DNA of 64,000 bases from Uloborus plumipes (Eukaryota > Arthropoda > Arachnida > Araneae > Uloboridae): NCBI GenBank assembly GCA_038373865.1, contig JAXGGA010003008.1:46428-110427 (forward strand), read 5' to 3'. The position numbers and the translations under genes were made by a program. Positions 23,340 to 32,929 of the stretch are shown here, piece after piece (position 1 is the stretch's first letter; each line of letters starts with the position of its first letter). The notes beneath the pieces are model-generated. The model did no database searches, had not been told where the DNA came from, and worked only from the letters and a program-made list of their open reading frames with translations.

Positions 23340-23908
23340 AACATTTCTTCTATTTTGGGAAGAATCGGGATATTTTCCAAAATATCGAGTATTTTTCATA
23401 CTTTGGAAAATATCACACTTTGTAGTTTGGAAAACATCGCGATATTTTCCAAAGTATCGGGTATTTTCTATAGTTTAGAAAGTATTGTGATATTGTCCAA
23501 AATATCGAGGATTTCTTACATTTTGGAAAGTATTATATTACTTTCAAAGATATTGCAGACATGTGATTTTTCAGTATTTTTACTGAATTCAGTATTTCTT
23601 GAAATAGCAAAATACTGAGTGCAATGCAAAAAGAATGAGCATCACAAGTTAAATTTAACATCTACCAATTCATTTCATGCATCCAATTAAAATAGTTGGC
23701 TGTTTCGAACCAAAAGCCCATGTTTGAAGTTGCAGGTGTAGTACAATATATCAACAATTTTGTATTTGCTCGCACAGCGACCTAATTTCAGTATTTTTCA
23801 CTCTATTTGGGTCACATGTCTGATATTGGGTATTTTCGTCAGTTTGGACAATATTGTGATGTTTTATGTTTTGGAAAGTATGGTGACATTTCCCAAAACA
23901 CCAGGTAC
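23340..23908. repeat. Degenerate ~48-bp minisatellite with palindromic core
   Basis: Alternating blocks TATTTTCCAAAATATCG and TTTGGAAAATATC recur at roughly 23-, 48- and 72-bp intervals (23371, 23403, 23443, 23475, 23491, 23522), with weaker copies to 23905. The period keeps a long + frame open (23124-23618), but its IFSKIS/LESI repeats are a by-product. Confidence 0.65.
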
Positions 23909-23916
23909 TTTGAATA

Positions 23917-24414
23917 CAAGGGCGTAGCCAATATTCACGTTAGGGGGGTGCAAGCAGTGGCACCCCAATAGGAGGTCACTGTGACCTCCCAAAAAGTTCT
24001 AATCTGATACAAATTGTCTGATGAAAATTGAAAACAGTGAGACAGTATTGCAAGGCTGAACTTCTTTATTTTATTTATTTTTTTTTCTTTAATTGATTAA
24101 TTTATTTTCGTGATGCCTCACGACTCTTTTGGTAGACACAGATAAGTATGCATTCTTGTATTTTATTTATCTATTTTTTAATCATTCAGTGAAGTTCCGA
24201 GTTTCATTCGGTAAATTAAAAATTTTCTTTTCAAAAACAGGCAAGCTTGCTATCATTTTCTGAAAAGTAATCAATACTAGATATGATAATGCAGTTCATA
24301 TAAAGTTCCCAAAAAATAGCATAAAAGTCAAATAAATAAAATGGGAGGTCACAGTGACCTCCCATTGGATCTGATCTAGAGGGGTGCAGCTGCACCCTCC
24401 TAGCTAGGCCCTTG
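23917..24414. mobile_element. hAT-like MITE with perfect 8-bp target duplication
   Basis: 498 bp with ends CAAGGGCGTAGCC and the inverse TAGGCCCTTG. TTTGAATA flanks both sides (23909-23916 and 24415-24422). Internal inverted GGAGGTCAC blocks lie in both halves. It interrupts the minisatellite region. Confidence 0.88.
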
Positions 24415-24422
24415 TTTGAATA

Positions 24423-25000
24423 CTTTGGGAACCGTCAAGTTTGAATCGTCGAGCGGCCATAACGAATGCCATCTCCCCTAATGGCTTTGTTACCCCTATT
24501 GGGTTTAATTTAAATTTAGTTTTAAAGTCCCTAGGAGACAAAACTAGGTTAAAGCCATGAAAAATGAAACATGCCGTAAAGTGTCCGTGAAGAGACAAGT
24601 TAAAAGACAATATTTCCAAAAAATATTTAAGTTTATTAGTTATCAAAACACATGAATTAAATTTAAAGTTCTAACAAAAGGCTGCGGTTGGAGTCTTAGA
24701 GAATATACAATAAATAATATCACCAAATCTGATCTCCGGCATTAGACGACACATCCAGGGAATCAGGCGAACTCGAGCCCCCGGCTCGGTACTATCCGGC
24801 TGGCACGATCAATCGGCTGGCGAGACTCCAACTCGTAAATCTCTAAGGCGTACCCGGGTTCATCGAGCGTGATGGAACCCGGCCACTAAGAAACACCACT
24901 TGTCGATCTTCAGCTGGCCAATTCCACCAATGACATCATGGTCCAGGACTTAGTATGCTATGCTGATGCAGGAAACTTTTAAAATCAAAAAATTGGTGAG
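24423..25000. other. Intron 5 spacer, possibly LTR-derived
   Basis: About 580 bp, GC-rich around 24740-24900, with no homology I can name. It ends at the target duplication of the next LTR. Confidence 0.35.
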
Positions 25001-25209
25001 CTCATTTATGTCCCAGACTGGTTTAAGTATGGGGCATCGGTCTAAATAATTATATTTGCATAGTGTTCGCTTTTTCATCCAAATATGGATACAGACTAGT
25101 TATTCAAACAAAACTATATTTATTGTCAACAACAGTAAAAACAGATAAAAACAATATTAACTGACCACCGGTATCTCGGCATTCCTACACAGCCTCAACT
25201 TCAAATATA

Positions 25210-25389
25210 CTGTAAAATCCTGAAAATAACCCCCACTATTTTCAAAACTAAACTGTCAAATTTCAGATGGGGGGGTTATAATCGAGATTTTTCATACAGT
25301 ATATTCAGGGTAAAAGAGTAATTTCACTTTTGGAAAAAAAGGGGAGGGGGGTTATAATCGATAGGGGGGTTACTTTCGGGATTTTACGG
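25210..25389. mobile_element. MITE, TA-flanked, in L2 LTR
   Basis: 180 bp. The ends CTGTAAAATCCTGAAAATAA and (inverted) CCGTAAAATCCCGAAAGTAA are imperfect TIRs, with TA at both sides. The L2 copy at 61242 has the empty TA site near 61456. A related right terminus is at about 54768-54793. Confidence 0.88.
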
Positions 25390-25808
25390 TAACTACCACC
25401 TAATAATATTAATCTACGTGCCTCTAACGCTCAAAACGGCAAGGCATACTATAACATACGTAGATTTGGGGAGCTAGAAGGAAGATACATCGTAGGTGAG
25501 CCGGGTCGGCGAAAACCTAAGTAGCAACCCGCTACTAGAAAGAAACAGACAACCAAGGTTGTAAGTAAGTAAGTCAAGTGCAGTCTCCCAGTAAAGCTCA
25601 CGCTTATATACAAACCTAATTTGCATAACGATGCACAAGTGAGGCCCCGCCCATACACGTGCCGAAGGCAGCAGCCAATCACGACGAGGCACGTTTCTCA
25701 CTTGCATATCGGCACGCCCTCTAGCGGGCAAAAGCAGGCAATCTAGTTACGTGCATCTGAGCATCGATTAGATGGAAGAAAAAGCAATGAAGGGGTAAGT
25801 AAGCAGGT

Positions 25809-26357
25809 TGATAACTTCTAGGTTCCAAACCCATTTGACTAACTTCCATGTTTCAAGAACAAGCTAAGTTTAAAAGGTTAAGATCCTAGAGTTAATCCAA
25901 ATATAATGCAATTTTACTGCAGAGTTCTATTACAGCGAGATAGAAGCTATGGCTATGTGTTTGAGGTTGAGAAATGTAGGACAATCATTTAAAAGATAAC
26001 CAAGAATTTATTGGTCAAATATTAAAAGAATAATATTACACGAACCATTTAAACTTAAGGAAAACCCTGGCCATAATCAAAAAAGGCGAAAAAAACCGCC
26101 GGCCCCGATGCCAGACCTACCTCTGAGCGGGCAGCGATGAAAAAGAGAAAGAACAAGTCCAATCGTTCACTATTTATCTACCAACTTAATTTGCATATGA
26201 TTGGGCATCTGGTGATGCCAACCTAAAACTGCAAGCAGAATCAGAAGAGTTGAGAAGCATCCACCTAATTTGAATACCAACTTCATTCTAATACATTATA
26301 TTACATTAGGCATGAGAACTCGATCGAACATCGTATGAACGTCGTTTTACGCTATCA
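25809..26357. mobile_element. Solo LTR (family L1) nested in L2
   Basis: 549 bp, starts TGATAACTTCTAGG, ends TTTTACGCTATCA, flanked by a perfect duplication CAGGT (25804-25808 and 26358-26362). The uninterrupted target GTAAGCAGGTGATAGTAGC is present in L2 at about 61860, confirming both borders. It supplies the empty site for the Helitron at 20644. Confidence 0.93.
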
Positions 26358-26413
26358 CAGGTGATAGTAGCGCTAATTCTGTCACTCATCCAATTCATTC
26401 CCCCCCTCCGCAG

Positions 26414-26638
26414 ATCGAGCCGGTGGAGTGGCCCTACGACAACAAGGGCGAGAGCCGGGCCGTCCTGAAGAGCATCACGGACTACCTGGCGCAGAAGGAG
26501 TTCGACGTCGTCATCAACCTGCCCATGCACTCGGGCGGCTACGCCAGGGCCTCCCACGGGTACCAGACGCGCCGCATGGCCGTCAACTACGCCATCCCGC
26601 TCATCACGGACGTCAAGTGCGCCAAGCTGCTCATCGAG
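26414..26638 (+). CDS. CAD: CAD exon 6: MGS-like domain, core
   Basis: 75 codons, phase 0/0, acceptor CTCCGCAG, donor GAG|GTACCC. It encodes EFDVVINLPMHSGGYARAS then HGYQTRRMAVNYAIPLITD and ends KCAKLLIE. It aligns with the allosteric domain, but the stretch between INLPM and GYxTRR is about four residues shorter than in vertebrate and insect CAD. The R-R-x-S protein kinase A site found there in vertebrates (Ser1406 region) is not present; only YARAS remains. Confidence 0.97.
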
Positions 26639-27648
26639 GTACCCCTTCTCGCACTCGCCACTCTTTTTGAGGAGTAGCAGAGGCTCGAAACTGCTGCCTA
26701 AAGTTTTTATTTTGTGTTTTAAAGTTTCAATCGAAACATACGAGTCGGCAGAATTTCTGAAACGTTAAACGAGATATGAATCAACCGCGATGAGATGGTC
26801 GGTGTCAATCAAATGAGAAAACAAGTCCATTCCTTAAAATGGGTAGAAATTCTACCCATTTAAATTCCCCCATCAATTGTGAATCCCATTCCTCAATTTT
26901 CATCTGCCCCTTCCTAAAAATGGAAAATCCTGAAAAAAAGAGGAGTCATAGGCCATCTCTGCAAAGTTGAATTATACACACTGATAACTTTTATGTTTAA
27001 TTTATTGCTTTGCAGACAAATACAAAAAGCTAAGAGTCCTGAAAGCGCAGTTTAAGTTTTGCTCTGACAGCAGAGGAACGAAGATAATGCATCGCAGGTT
27101 ACTAACTCCCCAGAAATTTTTCGAAAACTCCAAGCACATTGAAGTCGAAGCAGTTTTGAACAATTTTTTGTGCTGTTAGGAGAGGGTCGAGGGAGGGAGA
27201 TTCCATTTCTCCTCTCGTGAAAATTTCAAAATTGATATCAGAAACTTTCGTCAACGTTACAGGCAGGAGCTCTGAAAGATGCAATCGTATGTTAAGTTTA
27301 TTCTCATCAGGGGAGGCAATAGGGATCTCAATTTAAATGCTTTTCAAAACGGAAATCTATGAGGCACGAATTTTGATTACTTTAGTGACACTGAGAGAGC
27401 CGGCTGCTCTCTTCCGGAAAAATTTCGACATTAAAAAGAACGATGTTTTAAAATAATGTAATTTTATAGGATGCTTAAGAACTGAAAGTACAAGCACAGA
27501 GCTCCATCCAGACTTTTTTTTTCAAACTGAAATCAATTTAAAGTCTAGTAAAAATTTTTGTCTCATTTTTAATGACATTATAGAATGGAGAAGGTTCAAA
27601 TGCCCTTTGGAAATTTCTCAACTTTCAGTTCTTAACAATATAATTACA
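26639..27648. other. Intron 6, 5' part
   Basis: About 1 kb of diverged AT-rich sequence with recurring AAATTTC/TTTCAAAA words. No element boundaries or coding region recognised. Confidence 0.35.
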
Positions 27649-27821
27649 CACTGCAAGAAATAAACTGTTGTTTGTACAGTATAATACTGGCAGCAGAGTT
27701 TCCAGTTCAAAACTGTAAAATGCACAGTAATAAACTGTAAAATTCCCTATTTTGCAATTTTAAACTGGAACCTAGGCAGCTAGTATAATATTGTAAAAAT
27801 AACAGTTTATTTTTAGCAGTG
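27649..27821. mobile_element. Short MITE with ~25-bp inverted ends
   Basis: Left CACTGCAAGAAATAAACTGT and right (inverted) CACTGCTAAAAATAAACTGT, with CAGTATAATACTGG-like blocks just inside. 173 bp, non-coding. Confidence 0.75.
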
Positions 27822-28489
27822 TAGGCTATCTTTTGTAACATTAGAAGGAAGTTTTAATGTCAACAAAATTAAAGTGAGACAGCTGTTCTCCAAAGAAATT
27901 GAGAATTGGAAGTTTTAAAAACATGACTTCAGGCTTCGTTTGATTACGATAGAAGAAATTAGGGGTGAGGGATTCCGGCTTCCGCTTAAATTCTTTTAAG
28001 TAAAATGGTATAGCTCTTTACCCCGCAGAGACATCTGAAACAAAAGTTTTAAAGTAACCTGTATTGATGCAGCCAAAAAGGGGGCATTTGGAGACCCTCT
28101 TCAGGAAAGTATTCCGAAACTGAAGCTTTAAAACCGCAATATTTGGATTCTTCAGACCTTCAGAATTGTTGAGTGAGGTCGGTATAGTGCTACTGGAGTG
28201 GCTTAGCGATATCAATCGGAACGTTACCAAACACTAAAATCTTACATGCCCAGTATCAAGCCATCTTGTTTGTAAAAACATGCAAAGGGGATCAGCCCAA
28301 ACAGAAATTTTTCCAAACTGAAGGAATAACAATATATTTTTTGTCCATTTTTTATGGAAGCATCAGAACTCAGGCACCAGAAATCCGACTTGCTAAATAT
28401 CGAAGAATTCTGACCTTTTTAGCTCATCTGTAATTTTAACTCAGATTTGAAAGGGAAAGACTTAAAAATTTTTTCAAGAAAGTTACTGC

Positions 28490-28707
28490 AAATAAGGGTT
28501 ACTTGGACCATAAGAGGTTACTTAAGCCCATTACAGAAAATGATAAAATCTGGGTTTGGTACTTATTAGTTAAAGACTTGCACGTAGTTCCTCGTTTCTC
28601 CACTAGGTAGAAGCACTCTGCAGTCTCTAACGCTAGAACCAAACCCAGATTTTATTATTTTACTGTTGGGCTCAAGTAACCCCCTAGGGTCCAAGTAACC
28701 CTTATTT
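28490..28707. mobile_element. Fold-back MITE
   Basis: Outer ends AATAAGGGTTACTTGGACC and GGTCCAAGTAACCCTTATT. Inner arms AAATCTGGGTTTGGT and ACCAAACCCAGATTT. 218 bp of near-palindrome, no ORF. Confidence 0.8.
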
Positions 28708-29225
28708 AGGGTACAGAAAGGAGGGACGGTTATTTAAGTTGGCCCCGTCAGGAATCCCCGCCCCCGTTAATACCTCTATTAAAATAACCCTAGCAGCATA
28801 ATCTCATCGGCCAACGATCGGCCATTCATCGAAATCCCATGAAATTCTCATCGGGAATTGCTCCAATATGTCTCATCTGCCAAACAGAATCCGAGCTGCA
28901 AAATCCGATGAGTTTTGCTCGAAATATGATGAGATTTGGAGCAATTTACGAGCAGTGCAGTCCCGTGCCGATGAATTTAGGATCAATTTTGGATACTCGG
29001 CTCTTTTTCATCTGGAAAGTTGATCTGGGGGATATAGCTTTCCGATGAAAAGTAGCTCATCGAAAACCGTGCTCGGATACTGATCGGAACGATGTCCTCT
29101 TGCGTTACGGGATCAGTTTACGAGGAGTTCGATGATCGGCCGAGCAAAATCCGATGAGTTGATGCTACTTGGGGAAGAATTAAATTCTCTCTTTCCAAAC
29201 CGAGCTTCGATCAACCTAAACTCTA
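28708..29225. other. Intron 6 region rich in CCGATGAG words
   Basis: CCGATGAG, TCATCGG and ATCGGCC recur on both strands between 28800 and 29160, suggesting an old palindromic element. Borders not found. Confidence 0.4.
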
Positions 29226-29361
29226 TACCTCAGAACCAGACTAACGTAAGTCCATTTTCGTTATATTTCGGTAGAGGGGAAAAACGATGTATTCGACAAT
29301 CGTTTTTCCCCTCTACTGAAAAATAACGAAAATGGACTTACGTTAGTCTGGTTCTGAGGTA
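29226..29361. repeat. Near-perfect 63-bp-arm hairpin
   Basis: Arms 29226-29288 and 29299-29361 pair at about 61 of 63 positions around a 10-nt loop GTATTCGACA. Ends TACCTCAGAACC / GGTTCTGAGGTA. The left arm carries CGTAAGT, a potential cryptic splice donor. It ends 76 bp before exon 7. Confidence 0.9.
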
Positions 29362-29437
29362 CAGAACTGTGGTTTTATCCGTGCCTATGCGATTTCTAGA
29401 GTATATCTGTGTTTGAAACTGCGCTTTCTCCCCGCAG

Positions 29438-29687
29438 TCTCTCTACAGGATAAGAGGGGAGCCGCCGGTCCGACCCTACATCGACTGCCTCACCGCCAGT
29501 CGCATGGTGACCCTGCCGGGGTTAATAGACGTGCACGTGCACATGAGAGACCCCGGGGCCACGCACAAGGAAGACTTCGCATCCGGCACAGCCGCGGCAT
29601 TGGCCGGGGGTGTGACACTTGTTTGTGTCATGCCCAACACCAAACCCCCCCGTGATTGACAAGGATTCTTTCAATCTCGCTCTGCAG
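29438..29687 (+). CDS. CAD: CAD exon 7: dihydroorotase N-terminal part, frameshifted by one base
   Basis: 250 bp, acceptor CCCGCAG, donor CAG|GTAAGA. It encodes [20 protein letters not shown], with the two metal-binding His of HxH, then [20 protein letters not shown] and PNTKPP. A run of seven C at 29645-29651 replaces the six needed. With six C the reading continues [12 protein letters not shown] into the donor at phase 0, and the exon would be 249 bp. As written, the frame hits TGA ten bases after the run. DHOase cyclises carbamoyl aspartate. A homopolymer sequencing or assembly error is the simplest explanation. Confidence 0.93.
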
Positions 29688-29802
29688 GTAAGATTTTTTT
29701 TGTCCTCGTGTCATGGTTGGTTGCCGATTGAGATGGTGATCATGCATGTGATTTTTTTGCTAGTTTTTTCAAGTAGTCTGGCTTTTTACTACATCTCTCC
29801 CT

Positions 29803-30277
29803 TTGGTTGCGTTTCTTACTGCACATTGTATTTTTGCTGGTAAAAATAGTGATTTTTAAACCACTATGCGGCAATGAGAAGCCTAAATCTGTCGCAAAAT
29901 ATGTCATGTAATATATCAATGGAAAGCTCCATTTTTTAGCTTCGCAATGGTTTTTTTTTTTTTTAATTTTCATTCTACTGTAATTAGAAGAGAAGTTACA
30001 GTCACTTTCATGTAAAAACTTGATTTTTTTTTGCCTTGCTCTTTTGAAATTTTTTATCAACTCTGTATTTTTTATAATTTTAAAGTAGAAGTCTAAGAAT
30101 AGGCAGAATTACTTATCTTGTCATTTGTGTCCTTCACACCAAATTTTGTTAAAATCGAATATGGTGGGGTCTAAAAATTTTTTTCATGATTGATCTGACG
30201 TGGAATTGCTCTAAAGTGACTCAAAAACCACTATTTTTACCAGTAAAAGTGTGATGCAGAGTAAAAAACGCAACCAA
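29803..30277. mobile_element. Fold-back MITE in intron 7
   Basis: Left end TTGGTTGCGTTTCTTACTGC and the inverse ACTCTGCATC-like arm ending ACGCAACCAA. Inner pair GGTAAAAATAGTG / CCACTATTTTTACC. 475 bp, non-coding. Confidence 0.75.
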
Positions 30278-30295
30278 TATCGGCCGCCAGATCAA

Positions 30296-30545
30296 TGGTG
30301 CACCCAGGGTTGTTTCCAGGGACGGGTTAAGTAATGGAAAGTTTTTAAGTTTGAAGTCCTAGAGAAAAAGCTGCAGTCGTTCTTGATGAAATTAAAAAGG
30401 GAGTTGGGGGTTACGTCTTGGCAAATTTCCAAACGTTAAGTCGAAAAAGAAAACACATTTCAAGGAGTTGGGTTCAATCAAGGGAGTTCATCTTGATGCA
30501 TCTGGAAGGGGCTTAAGCCCCTTAGCTCCCCCCATGGGTGCGGGA
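30296..30545. mobile_element. Possible hAT-like MITE
   Basis: GGTGCACCCAGGG at the left and CCCCATGGGTGCGGG at the right are weak inverted ends. The inner GGGGCTTAAGCCCC palindrome is typical of such elements. Borders uncertain. Confidence 0.35.
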
Positions 30546-31194
30546 ATGTGCCAGACGTCTTGATATTCTTGTTTTTCCGACGTTGGTAGCTTTTGGACTA
30601 AAATTTCAACCTTTAACTTTGCCTATTTTCGGTCCCCCATTTTTAAGGAGAAAAATACATGAATTTTTCAAAAAAAAAAAAAACATGCTTGTAAAAAATA
30701 CCATAGTATTTTTTCTCAGCATGGTTCATATTGTCCACTATTTATGAAATAGTAAGTAATATGAAAAGCCGATAGCAGATGTTTTAAGATTGCTGATTTA
30801 TGCCAGAACAGCTGTAAATGCCTCTTTTCAAAGATTCAAATTAGGTTTGTTTAATTACTTTTTTTAAATTGAAATTTTGCATGTCCATTCTCTTAATTGG
30901 GGATCCCACCCTCTTTACATTATCTATCATTGAAAGAACTGCACGAGAAGTTTGTTCCGTCTCTCTCGAGCGGCTCCTCATTACTTTTTTAATTTCCTGA
31001 TATTTATTTTGCTGTCTGAGCAATAAAGTTTCATCTGTATTGTCTTACTTTCTTAGATTGTTTATGATCTTTGCTCGGGGAGATTTTTCAGTGTTTGGTA
31101 AAAAGCGTTAAACTTTGCGTTTGCCATTTTGCTGCCAGAATTTTTTGTACGAATTTACTCTTTCCTATTTCTGCTCTTTTTCTTTAACTGATCT

Positions 31195-31560
31195 TTCTGT
31201 GAAATACTCTTCCATGACCAGAAAAAAACAAGTATATATATATATAAATAATTATAGCTGAAAATATGGCACTATGGCCTAGCTGGCATGTGATTAGTCG
31301 AGAGCGCAGAGTTGATTTGCATACAGTCGATCAATCAGGCGTCAGCTGGGCTAGTAGCTGTGTCCTTAGCTGGTGCTGTGTTGATCATATGGTTTTTGAC
31401 ATTTTCATTCAGTCTGTCTGGTGTACTTTAAGTGTGTACTTGCTCGTACACACTTAATGGGAGCTCGTCAGGCTGTTTTTTTTTTTACAACCTTTACTCC
31501 CATTTACTTAATCAGGGCTTTTGGTTCCGATGTATATACTTGAAGTTTGTTTTATTTTCT
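31195..31560 (+). repeat. Dispersed repeat R2 copy 1 (probable LTR piece)
   Basis: It matches 36395-36640 over about 240 bp (GGCACTATGGCCTAGCTG, GAGAGCGCAGAG, ATTTGCATAC, GGGCTAGTAGC). It has a (TA)n TATA-like tract at about 31232. The fold-back at 31577 separates it from its continuation at 32203-32370, which reaches the exon 8 acceptor region. Confidence 0.7.
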
Positions 31561-31576
31561 GTATTTGTGCTCTATA

Positions 31577-32200
31577 CAGGGTGTCCACTCCAATCGTGGC
31601 CCAATAGCTAATTTCTAAACCGTTAGAGATAAGCATATAGTTTATTTAGGAAAAAATCTCCAAATTACGAAAGGAATTTTGGGTCCATTCAATGTTTTTC
31701 AAAAAATCAAATTTTGAAAGAGTTACGAAATTTAAATTTTTATACAGCCCCAAAAGTACTATCAATCATATTTAGTAAAACATTCTGGACACTGCAACGT
31801 TTAAAACTAAAAAAAAATCACTCTTCTACCACAAAAATTGACCGAGTTATGACGTTTTGAAAAATCAAGACGGTATTTCATGACCTCATCCAGAGATCTC
31901 TTAAGGACCGTATGCGAAGTCCTTCAAAATCTTGATTTTTCAATACGTCATCACTCGGTCATATTTTGTCGTAGAACAGTGTTTTTTTTTAAACGTTACA
32001 TTGTCAAGAATGTTTTACTAAGTATGATTGATAGGACTGGGAGGCTGTATAAAAATTCAAATTCCGTTTCAGTAAATTTGGAAATTTCATAGACCCAAAA
32101 TTCCTTTCGTAATTTGGAGATTTTTTCCTAAACAAACTATATGCTTGTCTCTAACGGTTTAGAAATTAGCTATTGGTCCACGATTGGAGTGGACACCCTA
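31577..32200. mobile_element. Fold-back MITE family F2
   Basis: 624 bp, ends CAGGGTGTCCACTCCAATCG and the inverse CGATTGGAGTGGACACCCT, flanked by TA. The arms run almost to the centre. It is similar in size and design to F1 but different in sequence. Confidence 0.88.
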
Positions 32201-32386
32201 TATATATACTTGACGTTTGTTTTTGTGCTCTATATATTGTTGTATTTGTCTGTCTTATGCTACGTCTATTTTTTGTTCATGGTTTGTATTGCCTTGATTA
32301 AAATAAATTGAATTGAAAGATGCAAGATTCTAGTTCCCGAAAACAAAGATGTCTCACTTTTTGTGTCTTCTCTCTCCCCCACGCAG

Positions 32387-32551
32387 AGGGCCAGGTCTGG
32401 GGCCCGGTGCGACTACGCCCTGTTCGCGGGGGCCACCCCCGACAACGCAGAGTCCCTGGGGGCCATCGCCCCCTCCGTGGTGGGGCTCAAGATGTACCTA
32501 GACCCCACCTACGGGCCCCTACAGCTGCACTCCCTACAGGACTGGAAGCAG
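32387..32551 (+). CDS. CAD: CAD exon 8: dihydroorotase, carboxylated-lysine segment
   Basis: 55 codons, phase 0/0, acceptor CACGCAG, donor CAG|GTACGA. It encodes SGARCDYALFAGATPDN and VVGLKMYLDPTYG. The Lys in GLKMYL is the residue that is carboxylated to bridge the metals in this DHOase class. It follows exon 7 in frame when the extra C is ignored. Confidence 0.97.
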
Positions 32552-32699
32552 GTACGACTCTACAATCCTCTTTGACCCATCGCTGCCTGGCATTTTTTTT
32601 TTTCCTCCAAAGATATTTTGTATCCTGGTAACAAATGGTGTTTAATGGAGGGGAAAAATAATTTTAAAAATATCATGTAAAAAATAATTTTTTTATTAA

Positions 32700-32925
32700 C
32701 CTTTTAAATGTCATGCCCGAGATAGTCTCGAGCACGGCTGGTTTTCGAAAATGTCACGCCCGAGTATTACTCGGGGTAATTTGTTTTTTTTTTTGAGTGC
32801 ATCGTATTGTTATACCCGAATATAAATCGGGAGACGTTTATTTCAGCTTCATCTCTTTGTCAAACCCGACTGTTTCTCAGGTTTGGAAAAGTGTTAAAAC
32901 TCAAAGTAACTTGACAGTTAAAGGG
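32700..32925. mobile_element. piggyBac-like MITE, TTAA-flanked
   Basis: 226 bp. Ends CCTTTTAAATGTCA and (inverted) CCCTTTAACTGTCA, flanked by TTAA at 32696-32699 and 32926-32929. It carries three repeats of a CCCGA..T-CTCG-like block. The piece of ORF at 32797 is incidental. Confidence 0.75.
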
Positions 32926-32929
32926 TTAA

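Larger units (their letters stand above)
25006..26384 (-). mobile_element. Solo LTR (family L2) with two nested insertions
   Basis: Flanked by the 5-bp duplication CTCAT (25001-25005 and 26385-26389). It begins TTATGTCCCAGACTGG (the first G of TG is mutated) and ends GCTAATTCTGTCA. The minus strand has GTATATAAGCG as a TATA box at about 25609 and ATGCAAAT upstream, so transcription would run antisense to CAD. After removing the MITE (25210-25389) and the L1 LTR (25809-26357) its length is close to the 650-bp L2 copy at 61242. The end is 29 bp from exon 6. Confidence 0.85.

Noticed and set aside
23124..23618. 164-codon + strand ORF with IFSKIS repeats
   Set aside because: It is a wrong-frame reading of CAD exon 5 running into a tandem repeat; the correct frame ends at the GT donor at 23317.
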